A program made the translations under genes and the position numbers. This document shows, piece after piece, positions 1-9,575 of a DNA stretch of 64,000 nucleotides (position 1 is the first letter of the stretch; the number at the start of each line of letters is the position of its first letter). Below the pieces are notes generated by a model. That model did not search any database and had not been told where the DNA came from. It saw nothing but the letters and a program-made list of their open reading frames with translations. This DNA comes from Doryteuthis pealeii (lineage: Eukaryota; Mollusca; Cephalopoda; Myopsida; Loliginidae). Location: contig CM042179.1 in NCBI GenBank assembly GCA_023376005.1, forward strand, positions 16,038,148 to 16,102,147, in the 5' to 3' direction.

Positions 1-110
1 TCTTGTTTAGATATGAAGATGGATATATAGTTTGGAATAGACTGAGATAGATAAACAAAATAATATAGATAGATATGAACAAATGGAGATAGATAGATAG
101 ATATTTTCTA
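1..110. repeat. Degenerate GATA array
   Basis: Runs of GATA mixed with 'gaacaaatggagatagata' words. The vocabulary matches the GATA arrays at 3.6-4.1 kb and 16.7-17.1 kb, so this is probably the tail of a third copy of that repeat unit, cut by the window edge. Confidence 0.7.
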
Positions 111-354
111 CAAGTAAATGTATTTGTGGGGTGTCGCTTCTTTTTTGTCGTAATTCTTGTTTATTTAAACTAAAAACAAGACATTAAACAAACATGAATA
201 AAATAAAATCTGAGATGACATAGCTGGGGAGGGTATTTTAATAGTCACCGGGTAGCAATTTCTGAGGCAGGAGACCGGGACGCACTTCCTCATAAATTAC
301 CTGACTAACTTTTGGACTATTAATCCTAAAATTACCCCAGTTTTTCTCTTTTTG
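111..354. other. No recognisable feature
   Basis: AT-rich sequence with short stop-bounded frames. I see no gene or repeat relationship here. Confidence 0.5.
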
Positions 355-575
355 AGTAACAGGATACCTTCACTTGGTCTCAAAAACCATTAGAATTTTT
401 TTGGCTATTGTCCTCATCTTTATTGTTATATATATTCATGGAACATTGAACCGAACCCTTTATTTAATCCATTGGGGTACATTGTTCTTATTATACTAAC
501 TGTGACCAGGTACAACAGTCTAAAAAATCTAAATATTGCAAATTATCAAGCCTCATCAAAAAAATATTCAGACAA
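355..575. mobile_element. Foldback family D fragment
   Basis: It shares blocks with the elements at 45-46 kb and 51.8-52.2 kb: 'gtcctcatctttattgtta', 'ccctttatttaatcc' and 'caagcctcatc'. The central part with the CTGAAGA...GAAA motif is absent, so this is a deleted copy. Confidence 0.55.
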
Positions 576-711
576 ATAAATGCTTTTTGGTTTTCAAAAG
601 GAAGCCTAACTTCTAACAAATTTGAAATATCAAATTCTGATTCTAATTATTCATTTAATGCATTATCATTATTTGATATGTGAAGGTGTATGGTATAATG
701 GTTACTATATA

Positions 712-776
712 GAAGAAGAAGAAGAAGAAGAAGAAGAAGAAGAAGAAGAAGAAGAAGAAGGAGGGGAGAAGAAGAA

Positions 777-807
<31 letters not shown>

Positions 808-883
808 AAGAAGAAGAAGAGAAGAGAGAGAAGAAGAAGAAGAAGAAGAAGAAGAAGAAGAAGAAGAAGAAGAAGAAGAAGAC
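712..883 (+). repeat. (GAA)n microsatellite
   Basis: About 170 bases of polypurine GAA/AAG with a few interruptions (ggagggg, gaataag, gagagag). A pure purine/pyrimidine tract this long can form triplex DNA. The Glu/Lys/Arg and Ser/Phe/Leu homopolymer reading frames across it are artefacts of the repeat. Confidence 0.95.
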
Positions 884-967
884 AATGGTTTTATTTTCAC
901 ACATTACACAATATAAATAATGTCACACAAAACAAAAAACATAATGTTGGTTGTTGTAGTAATGTGT

Positions 968-1015
968 GGAGGATGATCACTAATTAGGACTGAGACTATT
1001 CTTGTAGTGACCATC
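968..1015 (+). repeat. Short repeat shared with 9114-9160
   Basis: 'gatcactaattaggactgag' and the following 'tagtgacca' reappear as reverse complement at 9114-9160. Each copy lies near a SINE B fragment, so it may be part of a longer undefined element. A T-rich (GTTTT)n tract follows at 1021-1075. Confidence 0.5.
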
Positions 1016-1103
1016 TCAATTGTTTGTTTTGTTTTGTTTTGTTTTTGTTTTTTTTGTTTTGTTTTTTTTTTTTGGTACATAGTCTAAAAGTTTATTTGAA
1101 AAG

Positions 1104-1525
1104 TACTGTAAGACAATGTTTGGATTAAATTTAAGTTTTAAATGGACACAGCAAGATGAGTTCAAAACCTGGACAATGCTGTTTGTATTTCCCATTGTGC
1201 TAATACCTTTGGGAAAGGTATGAAACCAACTATTCTCCCTCAGCTGTGGGTAAATAGCAGGGCAGACTTGGCTTTTTAATCTTGGTTAGACAACTAGTCT
1301 AGGAAAGAAAAATTCTGAATTCAAACCTGTTAAATTACACTTAAGAAAATGGCCTTGTGCAACATCCTACTCATGCAAAGGGGTTGGTAAATATCATTAT
1401 TCAAAAAACCTTTGTGGAGCAACAAAAATGACCTAAGCTGAATAGAATTAACTCAAACACCAATTGAATATTTTCAGTCAAAATACAATCTGAAAATTAC
1501 TGTAAGATAATGTTTGGATTAAATT
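1104..1525. repeat. 28-bp direct repeats around a SINE B insertion
   Basis: Positions 1104-1131 and 1498-1525 carry the same 28-base sequence (core 'aatgtttggattaaattt') with one mismatch. They bracket about 366 bp that includes a SINE B copy. This looks like a target-site duplication, longer than the 15 bp seen at 54.6 kb. Confidence 0.6.
1140..1395 (+). mobile_element. SINE B copy, 5'-truncated
   Basis: This is a member of the second abundant SINE family. The box-B-like 'gagttcaaaacctgg' is present. Body blocks are 'tgctaatacctttggg', 'attctccctcagctgtggg', 'agggcagacttgg' and the terminal 'ggggttggtaaatat'. The box A end of the tRNA-like head is missing. Family heads resemble tRNA-Gln/Glu (TGGTGTAATGGT box A, GAGTTCAAATCC box B), implying Pol III origin. 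Confidence 0.8.
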
Positions 1526-1960
1526 TTAGTTCTCATCTATCAATAATGGAGATTTGGTCTCTATTTGTCTGTAACTGAAACTACATCACTGCTTACGTCA
1601 CATTATCCGAAATCATCATAACATAGAATAAATACACTCAAAATTTGAGCATGCAACCTTAGACGATCCTATTTGTTTTTTAAAACAAGTTTTAATAAAT
1701 ACATGCTCGGTATTATATATTCATATATATTTTGTTTTATTTCAATATATATTTAAAGTTATCAGAACTAAGTTTCCATTTTATATTGTTTTATTTTCTT
1801 ACTCCTTTAATAAATCTGATGATTTTAATTACTTATGGTACAAACTCCCTGACATTGAATTTTTAAGTCCCACCGTCTCAGGCAATATCTTTCAAAAATT
1901 ATTTTTACACCGCCCAGAGGGCGTTTTTTTTTGTTTTTTTTTTTTTTTTTTTTTGCTTGT
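1526..1960 (-). mobile_element. Interspersed element I, copy 1
   Basis: Reverse orientation relative to 42545-42935 and 48095-48545. Shared blocks are 'actgcttacgtcaca', 'gaataaatacactcaaaat', 'caggcaatatctttcaaaaa' and 'cgcccagagggcg'. No coding capacity and no clear terminal inverted repeat were seen, so the class is unknown. It ends in a poly-T tract at 1927-1955. Confidence 0.7.
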
Positions 1961-2755
1961 GAATATCCATCTTGAACTATTTCCTTTTTATGTTTATTTA
2001 TCATTCAAGATGAGTCACAATTCTAAACTACTTTATAACTTTATTTTCATCTATTACTGTTATGTTAGTAATTGTATCAATATGTATTTAATAATATCTG
2101 TTATAATTTAATTAGTAATATAATCATATTTATTAAAGTAATGATGGATAATTTATCAAAATCCTGGATGTAAAATTTTCTTTATGTGTTTTTTTTTTTT
2201 TTTTCCTGGAGAATTATTAAAATTTCAAATGTGTTATTTACCATAAACATCTTATTCTAATTTATTCTAAAATGTCTGCCCCCAATATTTCTTTTTTACT
2301 TTCATAAAATGTGTATATTCTATTCCCTAAAATGGCTCCTCATTTCTGCAATGCAGACATTTTTATGATTACCATCTGCCTTTATAATATCAACATCTTG
2401 ATCATATCATCAACATTCAGTTTCTTTTTTTGCACATAACAATTTGTCATATTTTTTTTACCACTCTCATTTATTTGCATCCTATGAAACATTTGTATCT
2501 TTTCCAAACATCTTTATTAAATTTTGTCAACTCTTACTGGATCACGACTACTACAAGTTGTCTTTTTTTTCTCTTTGTAACACATCTTATTTTCAATAAT
2601 GATAAAGAAATTACCATTCATATATGTTAAGTTAAAGGCTTATTTTTAACGTAAACAAAGTTATATAAAAATTAATATACATTCAATAAGTACAAAACAA
2701 GAATGTTACTATGGTAATAAATTCATTTAATATTTTTTATATTTTCAATTATATA
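1961..2755. other. AT-rich, no gene
   Basis: Long AT-rich stretch with a poly-T run near 2190-2205. The 66-codon frame at 2430-2630 shows no recognisable motif and I regard it as chance. Confidence 0.6.
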
Positions 2756-2975
2756 GGATAAAGTAAAGTTGGCAGAGTGGCCTATTTTCAGTATCAGCTT
2801 GGGGAAGTCTATCCCCTTTTCATTAGCGCTAGATCAGGGAGATTGTTTTTGCATCTGAATTGAAGCACCACACCTACCACCAGTTCAAAGCAGTGCTACT
2901 CATGCACCATTGGCAAGGACCAATATCAAACCCAAAACTTTGTGGTTTGTAGACAGATGCTCTACAACACATCAT
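2756..2975 (-). mobile_element. SINE A copy, diverged
   Basis: Member of the most abundant family. Read on the minus strand the family has a tRNA-like head (AGCTCAGTTGGTAGAGC, then GGTTCGATACCGGCCC), a conserved body and a TTTACTTTACTT tail. Here the tail 'aagtaaagttgg', body 'ccccttttcattagcgctag' and a decayed head are present. Confidence 0.8.
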
Positions 2976-2989
2976 AAATCTTAATTGGA

Positions 2990-3488
2990 ATTTATTCAGA
3001 TCAAAGTTTTGTTTTTTAATCTTTTCCCTATTTTTTAAAAATGTTTTATTTGTAGTCTCTACTGTAACACAATTTCTAACCTTTAAATAAATCTTGTTTC
3101 TTCTCTTGTTTATTTCAATTTTCTTCTCTCCCCCCAATGTGTATTTATTATCTCCAATATCAGGATCAGTGTTGAGTAAGCAATATTTAAAGGGATATTT
3201 TTCTCTCTCCATCTCCATCTCTTCCAAGTAAAGCAGTGCACTACTTTTTTTTAAAAGAGAATTGCTTTGTCACTTGGACAGGATACAAACTGCAATAAGC
3301 TTCACATTGCCCACTTGGAGACATGTAGCTAGGGTCTCCCAGCAGCATTTTTCTACCCCCCCCCCCCGTCACTGTTTATCCCTCACAATTGAGTAGCAAG
3401 GTTGAAGAAACATGATGAGGATAATGACAATGATAGTTGTAATAAAGACCTATACAGGTATATAGTAACACAGAACTGGACAGACTCC

Positions 3489-3542
<54 letters not shown>

Positions 3543-3740
3543 TATGACTGTGTCTGTCTGACTGACTGACTGTCTGACTGACAGACTGACTATGTCTGTG
3601 TATGTGTGTATCTGTTGATAGATAGATAGGTCTGAACAGACTGAAATAGATAGATAGGTATGAACAGACTAGATAGATAGGTATGAACAGACTGAAATAG
3701 ATAAATAGATAGGTATGATAGATATAGGTAGAACAGACAT

Positions 3741-3779
<39 letters not shown>

Positions 3780-3882
3780 TGAACAGACTGAAATAGATAA
3801 ATAGATAGGTATGAACAGACTGGAACATATAGATAGATATGAACAGACTGAAATAGATAGATAGATAGTTAGATAGACTGGA

Positions 3883-3931
<49 letters not shown>

Positions 3932-4040
3932 CTGAAATAGATAGATAGATAGGTATGAATAGACTGGAATAGATAGATAGATAGGTATGAATAGACTGGA
4001 ATAGATAGATAGATAGATAGATAGATATGAAACAGACTGA

Positions 4041-4084
<44 letters not shown>

Positions 4085-4106
4085 GTATGAATAGACTGGA
4101 ATAGAT

Positions 4107-4141
<35 letters not shown>
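2990..4141 (+). repeat. Repeat unit M copy 1 with TG and GATA tail
   Basis: About 480 bp of sequence is shared with 16050-16560 ('ttattatctccaatatcagg', 'aacctttaaataaatcttgt', a pyrimidine tract, 'gaagaaacatgatgaggata'). It is followed by (TG)n at 3493-3540, TGAC/TCTG repeats, and a GATA array at 3603-4141 punctuated by 'gaacagactgaaataga'. The same order recurs in copy 2, so unit and microsatellite travel together. Plus- and minus-strand frames here are repeat-coded only. Confidence 0.8.
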
Positions 4142-4324
4142 TGAACAGTCTTAGTTTAGATCAACACAACTCATGATAAATATTTGTGAAAGGTTCTGTT
4201 ACATCTTTTTAAAATTTTCTTTTTAGTTCTAAGAAATAGGTAGCAAATATAAACATTAAATCTTTACACAACAACTGAAATACAAGAATTACAACTGTAG
4301 TATTGCTGATATAATTAAAAGATT

Positions 4325-4542
4325 TATGCCTCAGACAAGGTTCTGGGTTCAATATCAGTCCTCACCAACACAGCACATGATTAGCACTGCATAGATCAGT
4401 CTGGTAAAGTGGGGAGCTGATAGTAGGTATGATGCTCCTCCTCAGATGCAAAAAATAATCTACCTAGCCTAGTGCTAGTGAAAAGGAGATAGACTTCTTT
4501 GATGTCTGGCTAATACCGACCATAGGCCACTCCACCTACTTT

Positions 4543-4548
<6 letters not shown>
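4325..4548 (+). mobile_element. SINE A copy, 5'-truncated
   Basis: Starts inside the tRNA-like head (box-B-like 'gggttcaatatcagtcc'), continues through 'aaagtggggagctgata' and 'gctagtgaaaaggagatag', and ends 'ctactttactttata', the family tail, running into a TA tract. Confidence 0.85.
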
Positions 4549-4595
<47 letters not shown>

Positions 4596-4748
4596 CATAT
4601 ATTAATGATTTGAAGGCAATTACAATGCATATAAAAATAAAAATAAAAAGATGTTTTTTTGTCTTATCGATTTCAAAGTAAACCTTTATTTCAGAGACAG
4701 TTTTCAGAAATGGGTGCGCTTCTCTTTTTTGTGTCATTATATTTTTTT

Positions 4749-4796
<48 letters not shown>
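4549..4796. repeat. Two (TA)n tracts
   Basis: TA microsatellites at 4549-4592 and 4751-4796 flank 160 bp of unremarkable AT-rich DNA. The first directly abuts the SINE A tail, as TA tracts do at many elements in this window. Confidence 0.95.
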
Positions 4797-4799
<3 letters not shown>

Positions 4800-4800
<1 letters not shown>

Positions 4801-5065
4801 AAAATATGCCTGGTGCAATGTTACAGTTGAGCTCCCATTTAATTTTTTTAAAGTCATTCTCTCATTCCTCATACCACACTAAGCCAGTCATTCTTATTAC
4901 TGTTGATAGGTGCAGCTATCTGCTCCTTATCTTCATTAGTGTTTTTTTATTTGCTATTTATATATTTATTAACAACTTTATCATGCAAACAATCATTAAA
5001 TATGAAAGAAAAATATAGAATTAAAAAAGCCATTGAAGAAAACGTTTTTTAATTTCTTTTTTTTT

Positions 5066-5096
<31 letters not shown>

Positions 5097-5262
5097 GTTA
5101 ATAACTTTCAGAAAAGAATGTGCAAGGAAGACAGCTTCAGGATCTGACAACAGTGAAAGCACAAGGCCAAGAGAAGACTTAACAAAAATCAATGGAATTA
5201 AATGTGAAACTACAGCTAGACAAATTATTCCTTATATTAAAATAAACTCTAAAATTTAAAAA
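4800..5262 (+). repeat. Repeat N copy 1
   Basis: Related to 20180-20530. Both contain 'acagcttcagg'/'atagcttcagg', 'aagacttaacaaaaa'/'aagacttcacaaaaa' and 'caaattattccttatattaa'/'taaattattcctcttattaa' in the same order. A poly-T run (5053-5096) interrupts this copy. No coding homology recognised. Confidence 0.6.
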
Positions 5263-5307
5263 AAAAAACAACCTTTTCATTGATTTCTTACTTATTCATT
5301 TTTATTT

Positions 5308-6195
5308 CTTCTGTGTTTTTTATTGGTAATACTGGTTAGTACTAATGTTTTATTTCTTCTGTGTCTTTTTATTGTAATACTGGTTAGTACTAATGTTTTA
5401 TTATTTCTTCTGTGTCTTTTATTGGTAATACTGGTTAGTACTAATGTTTTATTTCTTCTGTGTCTTTTTATTGGTAATACTGGTTAGTACTAATGTTTTA
5501 TTTCTTCTGTTCTTTTTATTGGTAATACTGTTAGTACTAATGTTTTATTTCTTCGTGTCTTTTTATTGGTAATACTGGTTAGTACTAATGTTTTATTTCT
5601 TCTGTGTCTGGTGCTGGTTAGTACTAATGTTTTATTTCTTCTGTGTCTTTTTATTGGTAATACTGGTTAGTACTAATGTTTTATTTCTTCTGTGTCTTTT
5701 ATTGGTAATACTCTTCTGGGTAATAAGTACTAATGTTTATTTCTTCTGTGTCTTTTTATTGGTAATACTGGTTAGTACTAATGTTTTATTTCTTCTGTGT
5801 CTTTTATTGGTAATACTGGTTAGTACTAATGTTTTATTTCTTCTGTGTCTTTTTATTGGTACTAATGTTTTATTTTCTGTGTCTTTTTATTGGTAATACT
5901 GTACTAATGTTTTATTCTTCTGTGTCTTTTTATGGTAATACTGGTTAGTACTAATGTTTTATTTCTTCTGTGTCTTTTTATTGGTAATACTGGTTAGTAC
6001 TAATGTTTATTTCTTCTGTGTCTTTTTATTGGTAATACTGGTTAGTACTAATGTTTTATCTTCTGTCTTTTTATTGGTAATACTGGTTAGTACTAATGTT
6101 TTACTAATCTGTGTCTTTTATTGGTAATACTGGTTAGTACTAATGTTTTATTTTTCTGTTCTTTTTATTAGTAATACTGGTTAGTACTAATTATT
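5308..6195 (+). repeat. 49-bp minisatellite
   Basis: About 18 imperfect tandem copies of a roughly 49-bp unit with core words 'tttatttcttctgtgtcttt' and 'taatactggttagtactaat'. Copies vary by small indels, which shifts the reading frame and makes the repetitive 102-codon frame at 5588-5896 an artefact. Confidence 0.95.
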
Positions 6196-6564
6196 ATGTT
6201 GCTTAATCACAAGATTATTTTAACAAGGTCAACTTCATATTTAAGTGTTGTTTTTATTTGTACTCTTGTTTACTTTAGCTAGTAATGAGAAAAAAATGTT
6301 AAATGTAGTGTTTATTTTATTATTAATCTGCTTTGATATTTTTATGTATTTTGTAAAGGTATTTTTTATATTATTTGTATAATGAAAGTAGTAAAAACAC
6401 TGAGAAACAGTTAATTATATTCAGTAATTTATAGTTTCTTTTCTAGTGACTCATTAAGTAAAGATATTATAAACTAGGCAAAAATTTTATGCTGAGTAAG
6501 GCATTAAAGTTTCCAAATATAGAACATGCACTGGATAACAAATATTTTACTATTGGGGTAAAAG
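6196..6564. other. AT-rich, no gene
   Basis: Nothing recognisable beyond AT-rich unique sequence. Confidence 0.6.
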
Positions 6565-6752
6565 TATGCATATTACCACCCCTTCCACATGAGCAGAATA
6601 TGACACATGGTCAATTTATAAGTAGCGTTTAAAAGGTTTGAATTGAGAGTCTTCCTACTCCTAGACCAGTTGGTATACCATGGTTAAAGAGCCCAGTCTG
6701 CCCTACTATTTACTCATTAGAAAGATGAGAACAGATGGATTTGTACTTTTCC

Positions 6753-6800
<48 letters not shown>

Positions 6801-6893
6801 CAATGCCTCTGCATGAACAAGGTATGATACAAGGTCAATTTCTAAAGCAGAATTTAACAGGTTTGAATTCAGTTTTCTTTTCTCCTAGAATAT
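6565..6893 (-). mobile_element. Two SINE B fragments split by (TA)n
   Basis: Minus-strand fragments at 6570-6755 and 6796-6893, each beginning with the family 3' end ('ccttccacatgagcag', 'cctctgcatgaacaag'). They are separated by a TA tract at 6758-6796. The two ends are near duplicates, so the second is a separate partial copy. Confidence 0.75.
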
Positions 6894-6896
6894 CCT

Positions 6897-6897
<1 letters not shown>

Positions 6898-6970
<73 letters not shown>
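6898..6970. repeat. (TA)n(TG)n
   Basis: Compound microsatellite joining SINE B to the 3' end of the ribozyme SINE G on its right. Confidence 0.95.
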
Positions 6971-6974
<4 letters not shown>

Positions 6975-7117
6975 TACAATCCTCCACAGACACTGTGTTT
7001 CAACCTGTTATGTCTCCTCAGTGTGGCTAGACTAAGCAACTACTTTTATCCAGGAGCAAAACCTGATTGATTTTTTCATCAGTCTGATTCCTTAACACCT
7101 CGGCCATTAGCACCTAC
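6971..7117 (-). mobile_element. SINE G copy 1: tRNA-like head plus hammerhead
   Basis: On the minus strand the head reads 'ATGGCCGAGGTGTTAAGG', a good box A of the tRNA-Ser/Leu type, followed by a weak box B region ('AGGTTTTGCTCC'). About 75 nt further is a hammerhead ribozyme (6977-7034). The element ends some ten bases past it and runs into a CA/TA microsatellite. Head and ribozyme share a strand and are close, so a Pol III transcript could carry the ribozyme at its 3' end. Related copies lie at 7281-7402 and 40078-40122. The SINE assignment is inference from the head; the ribozyme is read directly. Confidence 0.65.
6977..7034 (-). ncRNA. Hammerhead ribozyme, intact core (family G)
   Basis: Minus-strand reading: stem I CCACA (7026-7022), core CUGAGGA (7021-7015), stem II region 7014-7002 (weak, GAC/GUU), core GAAA (7001-6998), stem III CAC-A-GUG (6997-6991), then U-C with cleavage after 6989, then UGUGG (6988-6984), which pairs with CCACA. 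An outer helix pairs 7034-7030 with 6981-6977 (two G-U) across a small internal loop, as in natural type I hammerheads. All invariant core bases are present. Stem II is the weakest part. Stem III is almost loopless, as in SINE hammerheads thought to act as dimers. Confidence 0.75.
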
Positions 7118-7280
7118 CAGTAAGAAGCAGATTTTTAATTGATAAATACATACATAGCTATATATCGTACAGTCACTTAGAAAGCTCATATATGTAAATA
7201 ACAGAGAGCCTTGGTTAATATGGTGAATGTCAGTTAAATTCCCTTCTAAAGATCTCTACAGGGTTTGGGAGAGCATATAT

Positions 7281-7398
7281 TACAGTCATCCACAGTCATC
7301 CATGTTTTGATGTATCATGTCTCAGTGTCAGTGTGGCTACACTTAGCAACTACTTCTAGCAGAGAGAAAAACCTCGCTGATTTTTCATCAGTATAATT

Positions 7399-7402
<4 letters not shown>
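7281..7402 (-). mobile_element. SINE G copy 2, ribozyme damaged
   Basis: Homologous to copy 1 over the box B-like region and ribozyme. Stem I strands CCACA/UGUGG survive, but CTGA is followed by a short insertion (CTGACACTGAGA) and GAAA has become AAAA, so it should be inactive. The head is cut off by a TA tract at 7402-7430. Confidence 0.6.
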
Positions 7403-7434
<32 letters not shown>

Positions 7435-7461
7435 GGTAAAATAGATATGAATTCGACAATA

Positions 7462-7828
7462 TGTGTAGAAAGTTTGTAGAAAAAACAAGATGTTAAAAGT
7501 TTTGCTTAAAAACAAGATGTTAAAAGTTTTATCATTAAAAAAGCTCAAAAGAGTTTGCAGTAAAAGTGTATATAAATATCAAAAAGTTCACGAAAATACT
7601 TATAATTTTTAAAAATAAAATTTATTTTATTTTAAACATAAATACGCATTTTTAAAAATTCTTTGAATATTCCGGTACTGATCGAGAGCATTCTGTGCCT
7701 CGTGATTAATGATATATTTATTTTGTCTTTCCATTTACAATGTTGCTTTGATAATGACCTCTTCATATGGTCGAAACAGATTTCTGTCAGCAAAACTTTT
7801 AACATCTTGTTTTTTCTACAAACTTTCT

Positions 7829-7833
<5 letters not shown>
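7462..7833. repeat. 45-bp perfect inverted repeat
   Basis: Positions 7462-7506 and 7789-7833 are exact reverse complements over 45 bases, separated by 282 bp. A partial tandem copy of the left arm follows at 7508-7534. The right arm starts at the first base after the predicted cleavage site of the hammerhead at 7743-7793. The 77-97 codon frames here simply read the arms and TA tracts. Confidence 0.85.
7743..7793 (+). ncRNA. Hammerhead ribozyme, two core changes
   Basis: Stem I TTGCT (7743-7747); core TTGATAA (7748-7754, expected CTGANGA, so C to T and G to A); one unpaired T; stem II GACC/GGTC (7756-7759 with 7769-7772); core GAAA (7773-7776); stem III CAG-ATTT-CTG (7777-7786); T-C at 7787-7788; AGCAA (7789-7793) pairing exactly with TTGCT. 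The geometry is complete and stem III has a real tetraloop. The two core changes are transitions and probably abolish cleavage now. Confidence 0.65.

Positions 7834-7892
<59 letters not shown>
7831..7892. repeat. (CA)n(TA)n
   Basis: Compound microsatellite between the inverted-repeat arm and a SINE B 3' end. Confidence 0.95.
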
Positions 7893-7895
<3 letters not shown>

Positions 7896-8177
7896 AGCCT
7901 TCTGCCAGGTCAGGATGCGATACAAGGTCAGTTTTTTAAGTGTTAAACAGGTTTGAATTCAAAGTTTTCTTTCTTGTAGATTGGTTGCCATACCAAGATT
8001 AAAGAGCCCAGTCTACTTTACTATTTACCTATAGCTAGAAGGAAATTAGTTGGATGCATACCTTTCCTAATGGTATTATTACTATGAGAACTGGTACCAG
8101 TTTTATCCAGGATTTGAACTCATATCGCCATGTCCATTTCCTATGATGATAACCATTACACCACATGTACCTCCATA
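7893..8177 (-). mobile_element. SINE B copy, near full length
   Basis: Minus strand. The head end includes 'ccaggatttgaactca' (reverse complement of the B box) and 'gataaccattacaccacatg' (reverse complement of the A box region). The body and 3' end are present but diverged. Confidence 0.85.
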
Positions 8178-8580
8178 ATGGGGTGTATGTGTTTTAAACT
8201 AAATCAACTATGATAATTTTAATCTATGCTTAAAATTGTTCTAGCATAGGATTTGGTATTGCATACTGCATATACCACTGGTAGACCTTGTAATGAAACT
8301 CAGTCTCTTTTAACTCTTTGCCAACCAAATTTACCCCATGGCTGTACCAAATTTTCTTGGTATTTTTTTTTTTTTTTTTTTATCTGTATGATGGAATATT
8401 TCAAATTTCACTATATATTCACCTCAGAATTCATTCTATTCAAATAAAGTCCTACTATTATAATAATCTGTGTCCTTATCTTCAATTATAATTAACTAAC
8501 ACTCAATTTTATTACAGTGGTGGTAGAGCCGCTGTGAGTGGCTTAAATTAGGCAAATAGTAATTAACTTTTGTAAAAGCA
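8178..8580. other. No gene; poly-T tract
   Basis: AT-rich DNA with a poly-T run at about 8358-8378. No reading frame worth reporting. Confidence 0.6.
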
Positions 8581-8962
8581 ATGGCACATGATGACTGTAG
8601 ATTCCAGTATGTAAAAGTTAATTTTGGCTCAGAGAAAGATTCAGATGCAAAACTGAAAGCAAGCATTTTCATTGGACACAAGATGAGAGGATTGATATGT
8701 GAGGAAAACTAAAAACACTTCAACTGGCATCATGGGATTCATTTGGGTTAGCTGAATAGAACTTACAGAAGTAAAAATGATGATGATTTAATAAACAACA
8801 TGCTAACAGCATATCAAAGAATTTGTTGACAGATATGTTTTTCTCCAATGGATCTGAGTGCCATAAGTGATGAGCATAGTAAGAGGATCCACCAGAAAAA
8901 TTCTATGATAGAAATGAGATACTATAGCCAGCTCAATTCAAGAATCTTGAATAACTACTACT
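8581..8962 (+). pseudogene. Decayed ORF of a repeated invertebrate protein
   Basis: The frame from ATG 8581 gives 'SDAKLKASIFIGHKMRGLI' then a stop at 8710. Downstream, the frame starting near 8770 gives 'LINNMLTAYQRIC', a stop, then 'LSAISDEHSKRIHQKNSMIE' and 'MRYYSQLNSRILNNYY'. From memory this matches the C-terminal part of a widely repeated, uncharacterised invertebrate protein with an xSDEHGERFHQD..MExRYQG pattern, often found in transposon-rich contigs. At least two stops and a probable frameshift mark it as dead. Function unknown. The family call rests on recall and needs a protein search. Confidence 0.45.
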
Positions 8963-8964
8963 TA

Positions 8965-9115
8965 TTAATACTAATACCCTTGGGAATGGTATGAATCCAA
9001 CTACTCTCCCTCCAGCTATGTGCAAATACTAGGGCAGACTGGGCTCTTTAACCTTTTGTTAGACAACCAGTCTAGGAGGGAAAACTCTGAATCCAAACCA
9101 GTTAAACTCAGCTTG
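8965..9115 (+). mobile_element. SINE B fragment
   Basis: Plus strand, body only: 'taatacccttgggaatgg', 'ctctccctccagctatg', 'gggcagactgggctcttt', 'aaccagtctaggaggg'. It ends before the family 3' end, at the short repeat shared with 968-1015. Confidence 0.8.
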
Positions 9116-9424
9116 TAGGTGGTCACTACTAGAATAGGCTCAGTCCTAATTAGTGATCAATTTCACTAATAATTTAATTTATTATTACAATTGGGCAGCT
9201 AGCACTACACACAAGTGCAAGAGCAAATATTTCAAACATTTCTGAATGTGTCAGAAATAAAGTGAGTATTTTATATTCATTCAGTTATTTCCCATTGTCA
9301 TCTAAACTTTCATTGAACTATATACTATATACAATAATAATTAAACTATATACTGTAATTATATTCATTTGATACTATATAATTCATACTAATATATAAA
9401 TTCATACTAATTGAACTATATAAT
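9116..9424. other. No gene
   Basis: AT-rich, with repeated 'actatatactatata'-type words. The short repeat shared with 968-1015 occupies the first 45 bases. Confidence 0.5.
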
Positions 9425-9486
9425 ATAATTATATTCATATGATATTAGTATTGTATACAATACTAATATCATATGAATATAATTAT
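9425..9486. repeat. 62-nt perfect palindrome
   Basis: The centre lies between 9455 and 9456 (gta|tac). The 31-base arms are exact reverse complements with no loop. AT-rich and cruciform-prone. Confidence 0.85.
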
Positions 9487-9575
9487 TATTTGAATATGAA
9501 TATTAATATGCTATATACAACCCCAGGGAAAAATTATCAAAGATATTCACCCAGTTTTTTTACTTCATATGTATT

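Noticed and set aside
622..987. Long Glu/Lys/Arg- and Ser/Phe/Leu-rich reading frames on both strands
   Set aside because: They are translations of the (GAA)n microsatellite in different frames; no start context, codon bias or flanking domain.
3376..3828. 150-codon Tyr/Leu/Ser/Thr/His-rich minus-strand frame
   Set aside because: Pure translation of the GATA and TG arrays of repeat unit M.
5588..5896. 102-codon repetitive hydrophobic frame
   Set aside because: Reads the 49-bp minisatellite (49 is not a multiple of 3, so openness depends on chance indels).
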